Part shown: piece by piece, positions 51,897 through 60,654 of the stretch
How the letters are laid out: each line of letters begins with the position of its first letter
Numbering within the stretch: position 1 is the stretch's first letter
Assembly (NCBI GenBank): GCA_030587365.1
Contig: JAUQZE010000023.1
Span: 124,001 to 188,000, forward strand
From: Candidatus Freyarchaeota archaeon
Lineage (GTDB): Archaea > Asgardarchaeota > Jordiarchaeia > Jordiarchaeales > Jordiarchaeaceae
Direction of reading: 5' to 3'
Length of the DNA: 64,000 nt
Position numbers and translations under genes: made by a program
The notes under the pieces: model-generated
Seen by the model: the letters and a program-made list of their open reading frames with translations, nothing else
Databases searched by the model: none
What the model was told of the DNA's origin: nothing

Positions 51897-52258
51897 ATGC
51901 CTTGATGCATAATTGCTTCTTCCTTCCTTGTTACGCCTTTTTTGAGAACGTTAAACTTGTTTTCTTTCCTCCTCCTATATTTCTTCCCCTTTTATGGAGG
52001 TTACCTGAATGGTTGGTGATGAGATTGTTAGGAATGAGGAGCTGATCCTTTTCCAGTGGGCGGTAGAGACCAGCGATAGGCTCCTCCGTAGCCCTGTTCG
52101 GAGAATGCGTGACGGCACTTAACCAAGTGGCCCAATGGGAAGTAGGTTTAAAGGTCGCGGTCTAAGACCGGCTCTGCTAAACCGCTTCGGAGAACTTGGG
52201 ACCGGGCGGAGGCGGAAAGCCTACAAAAGAAAGAAGAAATAATTACGCAACAAGGCAT
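51897..52258. mobile_element. Repeat element with terminal inverted repeats, copy B
   Basis: About 360 bases with ends GCCTTGATGCATAATTGCTT and GCAACAAGGC in inverted order. The core from about 52014 to 52230 is nearly the same as in copy A, while the left arm has drifted, so selection or recent copying has kept the core. It ends about 95 bases before the MscS gene and could be part of its leader. Confidence 0.7.
52010..52232 (+). ncRNA. Structured RNA core of repeat copy B (strand assigned by reading direction only)
   Basis: Stems: GAGGAGC (52036-52042) with GCTCCTC (52080-52086); CGGTC (52158-52162) with GACCG (52166-52170); CCG/CGG around CTT; AGGC/GCCT around GGAAA. Loops vary more than stems compared with copy A. 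The class is unknown to me. Confidence 0.5.
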
Positions 52259-52353
52259 CGAATAGTAAATATTTATATATTTTAAATGTAATCCTTCTTC
52301 ATTAGTAGAAAAAACTGGAGATAGGTCTTTCAGAGAGAAGTTTAGGAGGTAAT

Positions 52354-53298
52354 TTGTTGTTATTATTCGGCTTTTATCCCACTGAACCTTTGGACAATAT
52401 AATTCTCATCTTAAGTAGCCCGGGCTTCTGGGTGTACTTAGTGTTCCTTGTGATTCTAATGTTGTTAGAGCGGGTGATTACCTGGGTGTCTAGGCGGGCG
52501 GTCACAAGTGTGAACCTACCAAAGAGTGCTGCAAACAATCTTATAGTGTCGGTCAGACTAATTCTACTTATTGCAGCTATCGTGGCAGCTTTTCCTTTGT
52601 TTGGCTTTTTAATTCCCGAAAACTTACTCGTGGCGATTACTGCTTCGCTGTCTACGGCAATTGCTCTCTTCGCATCCTTTTCACTATCCAATGTTGTTGC
52701 AGGAATATACATTTTCTTCACTAGACCGTTTGCGGTAGGCGATTATGTGACTATAGGAACTTACGAAGGAATAATTGAGGAGATATCAATTAATTACACC
52801 ACACTATACTCTCCCAGCAAAATGTTTGTGACCCTACCCAACCAAACGGTTATCAACAGTCCAATATTAAACTATAAGCTAAAAGAACGGTTACATGAAG
52901 GAGAATATTTAAAGGCAGTCAGGGCAGAAGCTTTTGAAAAAGAAAAAGCAGCTCGAAAAAAAGAAAAAGGCGTTATAAAAAGGCAATTATTTGGAAGGCG
53001 TGAAGTGGAAACAATTGCTTCGATTTTCAGAGATATGAAAATCTACGGTTATAGCTTTGATTTGGGAGTAAGAATAGATGATTACGCTGGTGGAAAAATA
53101 GAATCGAATTTTGCCAGAATCGTTAAGAAATGGAAACCAGAGTTCGGATACACACCATGGTATCTGGTATGGAAAATAGACGGTCCTATTTTGACTTTCC
53201 GCTTCATAATAACAGTTGATGACCCAACCAAAATAATAGAGTACCGCGACAATTTCATGAAAGAACTTTTAGAAGCCGTTAGCCCCAAAAAAAGCTAA
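52354..53298 (+). CDS. MscS-family mechanosensitive channel
   Basis: A 314-residue channel. Two or three helices in the first ~110 residues lead to the pore helix and the MscS core SLSNVVAGIYIFFTRPFAVG at about 108-127 and DYVTIGTYEGIIEEISINYT after it, then VTLPNQTVINSPILNY. A cytoplasmic domain with a Lys-rich insert near 190-210 completes it. It opens on membrane tension to release solutes. It starts at TTG, seven bases after AGGAGGT. Repeat copy B lies just upstream. Confidence 0.9.
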   Translation: MLLLFGFYPTEPLDNIILILSSPGFWVYLVFLVILMLLERVITWVSRRAVTSVNLPKSAANNLIVSVRLILLIAAIVAAFPLFGFLIPENLLVAITASLSTAIALFASFSLSNVVAGIYIFFTRPFAVGDYVTIGTYEGIIEEISINYTTLYSPSKMFVTLPNQTVINSPILNYKLKERLHEGEYLKAVRAEAFEKEKAARKKEKGVIKRQLFGRREVETIASIFRDMKIYGYSFDLGVRIDDYAGGKIESNFARIVKKWKPEFGYTPWYLVWKIDGPILTFRFIITVDDPTKIIEYRDNFMKELLEAVSPKKS

Positions 53299-53489
53299 AG
53301 GAATTCTATGAAACCCCTCCAAAATATGCGAGTGTGACGATGAGAAATCGTATCATAAATCTATTTCCAAAAACAGATTACTAAGATTTAAGCAACAAAG
53401 CCCCGCACCTTCAAGGTCGGGGATGAATTACGCGGGTTTAAATACCGAAAAAAGGAAAAAAGAGAGTAATAGGGCTTGACGGTATGAAA

Positions 53490-53680
53490 AACTTCTTCTA
53501 GGCTTGATGAGTTGGTGGAGGACATGCATCGGCTGGCCCGTCCTGAGCATGACCCGTATGAGGTCGAGGGCTTGACTGGGCCTGTATCTTGAGCGGCTAC
53601 CAAAATGCTCCACCCCGTGTGTGGTGAGAGCGTATGGATGCGTGCCGCGTGGAGCCGACGCAACGTGTATAGGAGGTGTC
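53490..53680 (+). ncRNA. Candidate bridge RNA region of the IS110 element
   Basis: In the IS110 group the RNA that pairs with target and donor DNA is encoded in the non-coding segment upstream of the transposase. About 200 GC-rich bases are found there, with pairable stretches such as GGCTGGCCC and GGGCC. Assignment is by position in known relatives, not by a recognised sequence. Confidence 0.35.
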
Positions 53681-53684
53681 CTCC

Positions 53685-54863
53685 ATGGTTTGTGTAGGAA
53701 TAATTGTTGTACTATACATAGGAATAGATGTTCATAAAAAATTTTGCTACGTGTGCATAAAGGATGAGGAAGGAAACATCATAAAAGAATTCAAAGTCCG
53801 GAACAACCGCTCTGGAACCGAAACACTGCTCAGCATCATAGGGGATAAGAGAGCAAAGGCGGTTCTTGAGAGCACCGGCAACTTTTGGATCAGACTGTAC
53901 ACCCAACTCGAAGAGGCCGGGGTGGAGGTGGTGCTCTCCAACCCCAAGAAGAACAAAGCCATAGCTGGAGCCAAGATAAAGAACGACAGGAGGAACGCCA
54001 GAACTCTAGCCGACCTCCTCAGAACAAACCTGATAACCCCCTGCTACGTCCCACCCCCCAAGACCCGCGAAATCCGCACCCTCATAAGACACCAGATAAA
54101 CCTCACAAGGAGCCGAACCCGGTCGAAGAACCGGATCCACGCCCTCCTCAGCAAGTACGAACTCGAAGAAGACGAAGAAGAAGACTTCACCGGAAGCGAC
54201 CAGTTCGGCAAAGCCGGCTGGGAGTGGCTCAAAAAACGCTTCGGCGGCGGGCAACTCTCGGAAGCCGACCAGTTCACACTGGGAGCCGAGTTCAGACAGG
54301 TGGAGTTGCTCGACCAGCTGATAGAGGAGGTTAACCTAAAAATAGCGGAGGAATCATTCGGAGACGAGAACGTTAAGCTGCTCATGACCATATCCGGCGT
54401 CGACTACTACACCGCCCTACTCTTCGTAAGCGAGATAGGGGACGTAAGCCGGTTCCCGAGCGCCGCCAAACTCGCAAGCTGGCTGGGCATAGTACCGGAG
54501 CTGCGGGAGAGCGGCGAGAGAAGCCGCAGGGGAGGAATAACGAAGGAGGGCTCGCCCCGCGTGAGGTGGGCGCTTGTCCAGGCGGCGCGCTCAGCGGTTC
54601 GCTGGGACCCCCACTTCGCCGAGAAGTACAACCGGATAATGAAGAGGCGGGGTGACGGGAAGGCCATCGTGGCGATTGCGAGAGAGCTGGCGGTCGCCAT
54701 GTACCACATGCTCACCCGCGGAGAGCAGTACCGGTTCAGAAGGGAAGAGTCCGTGAAGAGAAAGTTTAAGAAGCTGGAACGCAGAGTTAGAAACGCTAAC
54801 AACAGCAGGACAGGGATAGCCCTAGAAGAGCTTCCCCCAAAAATGAGAGAGCTCCACGTGTAG
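53685..54863 (+). CDS. IS110-family transposase/recombinase
   Basis: A 392-residue transposase from the ATG at 53685 behind AGGAGGTG; a GTG at 53676 lies in the ribosome site. The N-terminal RuvC-like DEDD domain starts YIGIDVHKKFCYV and includes LESTGNFW and IKNDRRNARTLADLL. The C-terminal domain with LASWLGIVPELRESGERSRR and GGITKEGSPRVRWAL carries the catalytic Ser region of the Transposase_20 domain. It is intact and recombines DNA with guide RNA. Confidence 0.93.
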   Translation: MVCVGIIVVLYIGIDVHKKFCYVCIKDEEGNIIKEFKVRNNRSGTETLLSIIGDKRAKAVLESTGNFWIRLYTQLEEAGVEVVLSNPKKNKAIAGAKIKNDRRNARTLADLLRTNLITPCYVPPPKTREIRTLIRHQINLTRSRTRSKNRIHALLSKYELEEDEEEDFTGSDQFGKAGWEWLKKRFGGGQLSEADQFTLGAEFRQVELLDQLIEEVNLKIAEESFGDENVKLLMTISGVDYYTALLFVSEIGDVSRFPSAAKLASWLGIVPELRESGERSRRGGITKEGSPRVRWALVQAARSAVRWDPHFAEKYNRIMKRRGDGKAIVAIARELAVAMYHMLTRGEQYRFRREESVKRKFKKLERRVRNANNSRTGIALEELPPKMRELHV

Positions 54864-55221
54864 TGCAGTGCAGCATCTCCGGTGCCACTCCTCCACTTCA
54901 AAGCGCAGAGGTTTTTCATGGATGCTCACCCGGAAGAAGGGTGCGGAAGCCAGTAACAGGGTGGTGACACACCCTGCACTTCTAACCGTAGAAGTGTAGA
55001 ACCCCCTAACCTTTCAAGGTGGGGAGTATGTCAGTAAACAAGTCTTAAAAAAACCCGCACCACCATTCTTTTTTTCTAGTATATTTTCAAAGAAACTTAA
55101 ATTCTTCCAAGGAAATCTCAAAGAGATAGGGGAACCGATCTGCGCAAATCTTTTGGAAGGGTAATTGTTGTTGCTTTGAAAATTCTTCTTTCTGACTCTA
55201 TTTGCAAAAGTTATTTTCCGT

Positions 55222-56148
55222 TTACTTATTCTGTTCTAAGGCTCGGTTATTCTCTTCTTCAAGTCTTCCTTCGACATAGTCTACTACGGAGCTTAATTTT
55301 TGACTGAGGGTGTCTGTATCATTTTTTTCTTCTGAAACTAGGGAAGGTACCCGGATAGTTTTAATATCCCTAGCGTACTCTAGTATGTTTTCAGCCCTTA
55401 AACCCAAGGGATCCTTCCCTGAGTCTTTCATGAATTTGATAATCTGGGTGAATCGCTCCGGCTCATAGAAGATCGCAACACCAGGTGCAACACCAATAAC
55501 TAGATTGTATCTGAGGCTCGGATTAGGGCAAACCGCATCATTGTATCCTTCAATTAGCACATTCCCATGTTCTTCGCAGACTTTTCTGTAACAGCTTAGT
55601 ATTGCCTTGGATGAGAGGTTCTCGTATATTTGATTCCATTTTTCTAATGAGTCGATTTGGATAGTTTCAGAGGCTTTGCTTATAACTTCCTTCACGAAGG
55701 TTTCCTCTGAAAACAGTACATCTTTGATTCCGGCTGAATTTATGCAGATAATATTGCTGATATCTGAACTGCAAATGGTGTATCTCTCCATCACCAGATG
55801 TAAGAAGGTCTGGTACTCATTGATATAGAATTGGTTCCAGTCCTTTCCAAGTAAATAGTCGTCTACTCGGAGAGGACTTATAAGTGCATCAACCGGATTT
55901 GTTAAAACGTATGGCAGAGTATCCCCACCACGAGCCTCCCTAAGCTCAATAATGTCCTGGCAGAATAGTTGACCCTCCTCTCTGCACTTCAGAAACGCGT
56001 CGTACTGATACCAGTAACTGTGACCCGAACGAGGCTTAAAAACACCCACATCCAAGCCCCTGTTAATCAACCCCCGCACAATAGCCCTACTAACAAGCGT
56101 CTTACCAGGCGAATCAGGCAGCAGACCAAACACAAAAACAGAAGCCAA
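55222..56148 (-). CDS. P-loop ATPase of BioD/CobB-like type
   Basis: A 308-residue protein that begins with a Walker A-like FGLLPDSPGKTLVSRA near 6-21 and the VGVFKPRSGHSYW strand, as in dethiobiotin synthetase-like P-loop proteins. It also has NVLIEGYND (Walker B-like, near 195). The family includes ATP-dependent carboxylate-activating enzymes and predicted regulators. No biotin or cobalamin genes are adjacent. The substrate is unknown. The upstream side has a 600-base gap. Confidence 0.7.
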   Translation of the reverse strand: MASVFVFGLLPDSPGKTLVSRAIVRGLINRGLDVGVFKPRSGHSYWYQYDAFLKCREEGQLFCQDIIELREARGGDTLPYVLTNPVDALISPLRVDDYLLGKDWNQFYINEYQTFLHLVMERYTICSSDISNIICINSAGIKDVLFSEETFVKEVISKASETIQIDSLEKWNQIYENLSSKAILSCYRKVCEEHGNVLIEGYNDAVCPNPSLRYNLVIGVAPGVAIFYEPERFTQIIKFMKDSGKDPLGLRAENILEYARDIKTIRVPSLVSEEKNDTDTLSQKLSSVVDYVEGRLEEENNRALEQNK

Positions 56149-56759
56149 GAAACCACCAGCAACCAGAAACTAATACCACAAACTCTTTTTAAAAAAAGGA
56201 ACTTATCGAATTATTAATATTTTTCCTTCCACAAACTGCCAAAAATGCAGCATAAAGATAAAAAAATCAAAAATAACAATGAAAAAAATAGGTTATTTTG
56301 GCGAGTTTCGCATTCCTATTTTTCTTTTGGTTTAAGCGATTTTTTCTTTTCGCACAAAGACTAATTTCTGAATTTCCTACGTTATAGTCTAATAAGGTGT
56401 TTCTCGGGATGTAATTTTTCCTATTCTACGAGTTCTCATCATAAGTTTCTAGAAACTCGTTTTGATTTTTCTACCTCTTTCCGCTTTTGCTACTTTTTAC
56501 GGGTAGGCTTTATTTTTCCGAGTAAGGGAAAAATTGCAAAGAAAATCTAAAATTTTTTGTTAGTTAATTATTTCAGGATGAAAAATCAGCAATATTATGG
56601 AACTTTTTCAACACCAAATAGAGAATAACTAGCTTAAATGCAAACTAGGATTAAAACCCATTTTCATTTGTTAATGAAAGTAAAATTGAGAATTGTAGTT
56701 ATTTTTCGAAAAAAAAAGAGAAAAAATACGTAGTTTATTAATCTCTTTTTAGAGGGGAA
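56149..56759. other. Long AT-rich gap
   Basis: 611 bases between two genes read leftwards. It contains runs of T and A and no supportable frame. It should hold the promoter of the P-loop gene and the end of the next gene. Confidence 0.5.
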
Positions 56760-57230
56760 TTATTTTTCAGAGATTGAAAATTTGAGATTGCAAACTTTTT
56801 CATTGTTATCTATTCGGATGTCTAAAACTTCACCTAAATTCAGGGCGCTAATGAGAGCCGTTGTAATAATACCGACACCACATAACGCGCAAGTCTTGTA
56901 CCCCTGGGATTTTCCGAAGTTAAGCATGTCGAGCCACATACAGTCGGGCACCTTCATGCTAAGAACACCTTTCGAGTAATTCATTTCAAAACTTTCTCGG
57001 TCTAAAAAATTGAGGTGTTTTGTAGCCGTTTTGAAATCTATTATAAACTGGTCCATGGTTTTTGCAAGCTCTCCTCGTTCTGCAAAATTTTGGGCAATAC
57101 TGTTCATCATCGGAGTCAATACTCTGGCAGTCTGGCGTCCGACCAGTGCGGGCTTTATTCCTATCTTATCCAAGGCAATCAGTAACGATCCACAAAGCAA
57201 GACATTGGCTATCGGATCCCATCTTGACAC
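56760..57230 (-). CDS. Unknown protein with Cys-signature C-terminus
   Basis: A 156-residue protein. The C-terminal half reads VPDCMWLDML, then KTCALCGVG and finally DNNEKVCNLKFSI. This order (Pro-x-Cys, Cys about 18 residues later, then a closing Cys in a beta strand) matches the three paralogs at 34493, 38414 and 48320 and the end of the 184-residue protein at 6610, so a common fold is likely. A V4R or ATC-hydrolase-like fold is my guess. Function unknown. Confidence 0.65.
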   Translation of the reverse strand: MSRWDPIANVLLCGSLLIALDKIGIKPALVGRQTARVLTPMMNSIAQNFAERGELAKTMDQFIIDFKTATKHLNFLDRESFEMNYSKGVLSMKVPDCMWLDMLNFGKSQGYKTCALCGVGIITTALISALNLGEVLDIRIDNNEKVCNLKFSISEK

Positions 57231-57678
57231 GACTATTTCACCTCTTCATTTTATGTCATGTCTAAAGGCTAAAACAAATATACGGTCTTTCGACTCAGTT
57301 CATGAGGCTTATTTCGCTCTTTCGCTTTCCCTTTAGAACCTCATATTATACCAAGTTTATAAAGATGAATCACGATATATAATTCTTCCTATATAATTTC
57401 TGAAAATTCCAAATTAAAGTAATAATTTTCTCGAATATATTGTACGAAAATGGAAAATTTAAGAGCTAAATACCAAAAATCTCAACAATTAGACGGCTAG
57501 TTCCACATCTCTACAAGGAGTTAGCAATATTCGAAAGATAGAAAAATAAGACTTCCCAGAAATAGATGAAAAATAGTTAAAAGATTCAGGAAAACTAGAC
57601 TATCTTGCGGATCTAAGCAATCGTATTCCTTAAACTTGATGCTTGATTAAGAACCATTCTCCTCTTTCGTGTATGGCG
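57231..57678. other. Gap without a gene
   Basis: 448 AT-rich bases. No frame, repeat or hairpin that I can support. Confidence 0.5.
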
Positions 57679-58320
57679 CTAGACTTTGAAGGCGGAAGGA
57701 CAAAACTTATTCACCGCACATTCTCCGCATTTCGCTTTTTTAGCGGTGCATATCCTCCTACCGTGAGTAACTAAGAGGTTAGTCAATTCGAACCAATCAT
57801 CCTTAGGAAACAAGCCCATTAAATCTATCTCAATCTTGTCTCTGTTTTTATCCTCCTTGGTAAATCCCAGGCGCTGGGCCAGTCTCATAACATGAGTATC
57901 AACGGCTATTCCCTCACTAACGCCGTAAGCGTTTGAAAGCACTAGGTTAGCTGTTTTTCTAGCAACGCCGGGAAGTCTGACCATTTCCTCCATGGTCTTA
58001 GGAACCACAGAGTTAAACTCATCCACAAGCATTTGAGCAGCATTTTTTATCGACTTTGCCTTATTCCTGTAAAATCCGGTAGGTCTAACCTCCTGCTCCA
58101 ATTCCCCAAGGTCCGCGTTGGCGTAGTCTTCCGCCGTTTTACACTTTTTAAAAAGATGCTCAGTAACCTGGTTCACTTTCTCATCGGTGCACTGTGCAGC
58201 GAGTATAGTTGCCACAAGCAAATCCAGCGGAGTCTTATAATTAAGGACAGTGCCCCCCACGTCTGGGTACTCCTTTCTCAGGAGTTCAAGTACTTTATGT
58301 GCTCTCTCCTCATCCTCCAT
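57679..58320 (-). CDS. nth: Endonuclease III (DNA glycosylase/AP lyase)
   Basis: About 213 residues from ATG at 58320, which follows AGGTGTGA; a longer start at 58356 is less likely. The helix-hairpin-helix with catalytic Lys is in RLPGVARKTANLV, the catalytic Asp in AVDTHVMRL, and the 4Fe-4S loop C-x6-C-x2-C-x5-C is intact in CTAKKAKCGECAVNKFC. It removes oxidised pyrimidines and nicks the AP site. Its start overlaps the end of the LigD-type gene upstream, so both are co-translated as a repair operon. Confidence 0.95.
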   Translation of the reverse strand: MEDEERAHKVLELLRKEYPDVGGTVLNYKTPLDLLVATILAAQCTDEKVNQVTEHLFKKCKTAEDYANADLGELEQEVRPTGFYRNKAKSIKNAAQMLVDEFNSVVPKTMEEMVRLPGVARKTANLVLSNAYGVSEGIAVDTHVMRLAQRLGFTKEDKNRDKIEIDLMGLFPKDDWFELTNLLVTHGRRICTAKKAKCGECAVNKFCPSAFKV

Positions 58321-58765
58321 TTTTGTCACACCTAAAGAACAGCCATCCGTTTTCAACCTTTTTGAACCGTATTAGGCAGTAGCGTCCATTCAGGAGTTTA
58401 CCCTTCAATTGAATGATTATCTCATTTTCAGCCCACTTCTCCTCATCGTACGTGCCCCTGTCCCATATCTCCACTTTTCCCGCACCGTACATTCCCTCAG
58501 CGATCTCACCCTCAAAATCCGCGTAGTCAATCGGGTGATCCTCGGTACTTATAATCAGCCTCCTGACTCCCTTCTTGGTTGGAGGCTCTTTGGGAACCGC
58601 CCAACTCTTAAGAACACCCTCCCTTTCCAGTCTCAGATCCCAGTGAAGGTGGCTCGCATAATGCATCTGCATAACGTAGATCTTTCCATAACCTTTTTTT
58701 ACTTCCCCTGGTGGTTCCTTGGTTTTGCTGAAGTCCCTCTTCTTCTTATACTCCTCCAGACTCAT
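58310..58765 (-). CDS. Stand-alone LigD-type 3'-phosphoesterase
   Basis: About 151 residues from ATG at 58765 (MSLEEYKKKRDF). The active-site block MQMHYASHLHWDLRLE near 33-48, VLKSWAVPKEPP and TEDHPIDYADFEGEI followed by MYGAGKVEIWDRGTY match the phosphoesterase domain of LigD, which trims 3'-phosphates and ribonucleotides at DNA ends. It is a single domain with no ligase or polymerase. It overlaps nth by about 11 bases. Confidence 0.92.
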   Translation of the reverse strand: MSLEEYKKKRDFSKTKEPPGEVKKGYGKIYVMQMHYASHLHWDLRLEREGVLKSWAVPKEPPTKKGVRRLIISTEDHPIDYADFEGEIAEGMYGAGKVEIWDRGTYDEEKWAENEIIIQLKGKLLNGRYCLIRFKKVENGWLFFRCDKNGG

Positions 58766-59068
58766 AATATCAAAATCTAGAAGTTTCCTTATAAAACTTG
58801 TTAAAAACCGAAAAGTTCCACACATATTATGTCATGTTCATCACCCCACAAATGAATCTCTAGAGGGCGTATTAGCTTCACTTCGTACAGCCGCTAAGAA
58901 TTTAAGACAAAAATCCTCTAGATACCCTATATATCGATAAATATGGAATGAAACGATGGTTCGAATAAACCTCCCGATTTATGAGGATACCCGAATTTAT
59001 TCGGACACACTAAATTACATACTATATGATCGGTCGCCACAAGTTTAGTAGCTTAAGGAAGTAGAAGT

Positions 59069-60328
59069 ATGGAAAAGCCGAATATAAAAAAGATGGAAAA
59101 AGAGAAAAACGCAGAAGGCTTAATAAAGGCCTTAAAACATAAAGACGAATTTGTTCGATGGGAAGCAGCGGGGGCTCTTGGAGAGATAGGGAACGCAAGA
59201 GCGGTAGAACCACTAATACAAGCACTAAAAGATGAAAATAAAATTGTTAGATGGAATGCGGCGGAAGCTCTTGGAAAGATAGGGGACGCAAGGGCAGTAG
59301 AACCACTGATACAAGCACTAAAAGATGAAGATGAAAATGTTAGATGGAATGCGGCGGAGGCTCTTGGAGGAATAGGAGATGCAAGAGCAGTAGAACCACT
59401 AATACAAGCACTAAAAGACGAAGATGAAAATGTTCGAGGATATGCGGCGGAAGCTCTTGGAAAGATAGGGGAAGCGAAAGCAGTAGAACCACTGATACGG
59501 GCACTAGAGGATCAGAGTGGGTTTGTTCGGTGGGAGGCGGTGGAGTCTCTTGGATGGATAGGGGACGCAAGAGCAGTAGAACCAGTAATACGAGCACTAA
59601 AGGATAAAGATGAAAAGGTTCGAGGGCATGCGGTGGAGGCTCTTGTGAACATTGGGGAAAAGGATGTATTACCACTAATACGAGAGTTAGAAGAAGAGAG
59701 TGGGGTTGTTTGGCGGAGGGTAGCGGAGGTTCTTGACGAACTGGGCTGGAAGCCTGTGAAGGATGTAGAGAAGGCTCATTACCTAACTGCAAAGGGACAA
59801 TGGGACGAGCTGGCGAAATTAGGGGAACCTGCGATAAAACCTCTTACACGAGCACTAAAAGATGAAGATAGTGATGTTCGAACGCGTGCAGTGAAGGCTC
59901 TTGGAAAGATAGAGGACGAAAAAATAGTAGAACCGCTGATAGAAGCACTAAAGGACGAAGATGAAAATGTTCGAAGGTATGCAGCGGCGGCTCTTGGAGA
60001 GATAGGGGACGCAAGAGCAGTAGAACCACTGATACAAGCACTAAAAGATGAAGATGAAAATGTTCGAAGGCATGCGGTGGAGTCTCTCGTGAAGATGAGG
60101 GAAGGGGCGGTAGAACCACTAATACGTGCATTAGAGGATCAAACGGGGCATGTTCGGTGGGAGGCAGCGGAGGCTCTTGGAGGAATAGGAGATGCAAGAG
60201 CAGTAGAACCACTAACACAAGCACTAAAGGACGAAGATGAAGCTGTTCGGAGGATTGCGGCGGAGGCTCTTGGAAGGATAAAGGGACGCAAGAGCAGTAG
60301 AACCGCTAAAAAAAGCTTTAAGGGATAA
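59069..60328 (+). CDS. HEAT-repeat (PBS-lyase type) protein, C-terminus frameshifted
   Basis: A 419-residue protein built of about twelve 31-residue HEAT units of the form VRWEAAEALGEIGDARAVEP followed by LIQALKDEDEN. Many neighbouring units are nearly identical at DNA level, so the array changes by recombination. A short spacer near 225-260 breaks the pattern. At about 60285 the frame leaves the pattern (KGRKSSRTAKKSFKG), while another frame continues with ARAVEPLKKALRDKSGDV, so one unit or more was lost to a frameshift. Such proteins are binding scaffolds; the partner is unknown. Confidence 0.85.
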   Translation: MEKPNIKKMEKEKNAEGLIKALKHKDEFVRWEAAGALGEIGNARAVEPLIQALKDENKIVRWNAAEALGKIGDARAVEPLIQALKDEDENVRWNAAEALGGIGDARAVEPLIQALKDEDENVRGYAAEALGKIGEAKAVEPLIRALEDQSGFVRWEAVESLGWIGDARAVEPVIRALKDKDEKVRGHAVEALVNIGEKDVLPLIRELEEESGVVWRRVAEVLDELGWKPVKDVEKAHYLTAKGQWDELAKLGEPAIKPLTRALKDEDSDVRTRAVKALGKIEDEKIVEPLIEALKDEDENVRRYAAAALGEIGDARAVEPLIQALKDEDENVRRHAVESLVKMREGAVEPLIRALEDQTGHVRWEAAEALGGIGDARAVEPLTQALKDEDEAVRRIAAEALGRIKGRKSSRTAKKSFKG

Positions 60329-60654
60329 AAGCGGGGATGTTTAAGTGGGTGCGGCGCTAGCTCTAGGAAAATGGGGGCCTGCGAGCAGCAGCCATACATT
60401 ATCCAAGGGCGTCGCTATTTTTTGAGGGTATGCGAGGGTGGAGTAATAGCCAGGTTTCGGCGATGTCATGGAGATAACGTAGGCCGCGCCAGATGGTCAA
60501 CACACTGGGTTCCTTGTCTCCTTTACAGTCTAGGAATCCTCAGATATATTTTCGTCATTTAGCGAAAACAGCGGTAACGCCATTAAAAATATTTATATTC
60601 AGTTCGGGGGAAAAACAAGAAAAAATCCCATGTATAATTAAGGTGGTGAAAAAA
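60329..60654 (+). pseudogene. Decayed extension of the HEAT array
   Basis: In a shifted frame GAALALGKWGP, a HEAT-like unit, is readable just after the stop, interrupted by a further stop. The remainder to the next gene holds nothing I can name, apart from the AGGTGGTGA ribosome site of the next gene at 60643. Confidence 0.5.

Larger units (their letters stand above)
53480..54930 (+). mobile_element. IS110-family element (approximate ends)
   Basis: The ends are bracketed by where IS605-type sequence stops on the left (about 53480) and resumes on the right (about 54935). IS110 elements lack inverted repeats, so the exact ends cannot be read. GC content is clearly higher than the host sequence. 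Confidence 0.65.
53392..55034 (+). mobile_element. IS605-type derivative split by an IS110 insertion
   Basis: The outer ends are those of the TnpB element in reverse orientation: GCAACAAAGCCCCGCACC at the left and a CAAGGTGGGGAGTATGTCAG end at the right, with the tnpB-end hairpin at 54983-55000. The interior has lost tnpB and now carries an IS110 element. So an older solo copy was the target of a later insertion, or captured it. Confidence 0.72.

Noticed and set aside
53500..53592. Peptide-like frame (LDELVEDMHRLARPEHD) upstream of the IS110 transposase
   Set aside because: It looks coding for about 30 codons but lacks a start and lies where the bridge RNA is expected; GC-rich DNA gives such frames by chance.
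54006..54334. Long frames on the other strand and frame within the IS110 gene
   Set aside because: They are shadows of a GC-rich coding region with all transposase motifs in the called frame.
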